NCBI RefSeq assembly: GCF_040359615.1
Contig: NZ_CP132942.1
Span: forward strand, 1,736,001-1,800,000
DNA from: Tunturibacter psychrotolerans
GTDB lineage: Bacteria > Acidobacteriota > Terriglobia > Terriglobales > Acidobacteriaceae
Direction of reading: 5' to 3'
Length of the DNA: 64,000 nt
Within the stretch, counting starts at the first letter, position 1. Every line of letters starts with the position of its first letter. Under the pieces are notes generated by a model. That model was given only the letters and a program-made list of their open reading frames with translations. It ran no database searches and had not been told where the DNA came from. This document shows positions 63,959 to 64,000 of the stretch, in pieces. The position numbers and the translations under genes are program-made.

Positions 63959-64000
63959 ATGCCAACTCTCTATACCGTCATTCGCCGCCCCCTCATTACC
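63959..64000 (+). CDS. rplW: 50S ribosomal protein L23, N-terminal fragment (runs out of window)
   Basis: ATG at 63959 immediately follows the rplD stop, with AAGGAGG at 63944-63950. The 14 visible codons read MPTLYTVIRRPLIT, which fits the conserved L23 N-terminus (a short strand followed by RPLIT/RPVITEK). Gene order after rplD supports this. Confidence 0.93.
   Translation, partial: MPTLYTVIRRPLIT

Overview
The window looks like a chromosomal segment of an Acidobacteriota member, probably class Terriglobia (Edaphobacter/Granulicella/Terriglobus-like). This is an inference from gene content and style: GC-rich DNA, exported FG-GAP and Ig-like proteins, large exported lipoproteins, exported versions of usually cytosolic enzymes, and an rpsL-rpsG-fusA-tuf-rpsJ-rplC-rplD-rplW run. 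I saw no tRNA, rRNA, CRISPR array, prophage or intact insertion sequence.

Layout. 1-8.5 kb: the N-terminal part of a sugar transporter, a cold-shock protein, an exported unknown, a KdsC-like phosphatase, a large Lhr-type helicase and an exported NIF3-like protein. 8.3-13 kb: a small membrane protein, ndk, a HAD hydrolase, an AAC(6')-like acetyltransferase, an exported aldose 1-epimerase and a two-subunit 3-oxoacid CoA-transferase. 13-19.5 kb: a cobalamin riboswitch followed by a cobN-like chelatase carrying an extra N-terminal Cys-rich ferredoxin-like domain, then a ChlI/ChlD fusion motor overlapping it by 4 bp. 19.6-27.5 kb: minus-strand genes for a CysJ-like reductase, a 910-residue FG-GAP/Ig surface protein, a DUF2306-like membrane protein and a PQQ dehydrogenase, with a decayed short-chain dehydrogenase behind them. 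27.6-34.5 kb: redox and stress genes with local regulators (aldo/keto reductase/LysR, Ohr, FecR-domain protein, TetR/azoreductase/NAD(P)-binding protein). 34.5-45.8 kb: DUF6526, endonuclease IV, an alditol-oxidase-like FAD enzyme, an AT-richer polytopic membrane protein, leuS and three unknowns. 45.8-57 kb: guaA, a MctP-like symporter, a lipoprotein, an enoyl-CoA hydratase, a lumazine synthase with an extra N-terminal domain, nusB, an 830-residue lipoprotein and an S9 peptidase. 57-64 kb: the joined str/S10 ribosomal operon, leaving the window in rplW.

How the genes work together. The riboswitch most likely makes the metal-chelatase genes respond to cobalamin. Two divergent regulator/target pairs, LysR/aldo-keto reductase and TetR/azoreductase, each have repeated operator-like DNA between them. 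The TetR pair has two near-identical 22-bp sites 43 bp apart centred on palindromes, which suggests a quinone- or electrophile-responsive switch. ribH and nusB are translationally coupled, as are scoA/scoB and cobN/chlID.

Non-coding structure. There is a 190-bp nested inverted repeat at 51.9-52.1 kb, with a related single copy at 47.4 kb, both lying between convergent genes. A 32-bp motif is shared between the gene-poor stretches near 0.6 kb and 21 kb. The rpsL leader holds a consensus promoter and a terminator-like hairpin. The sign of GC skew appears to change near 8 kb. I did not find one clearly new multi-gene system. The best candidates for novelty are the riboswitch-controlled chelatase with a fused ferredoxin-like domain, the lumazine synthase fusion and the nested repeat family.
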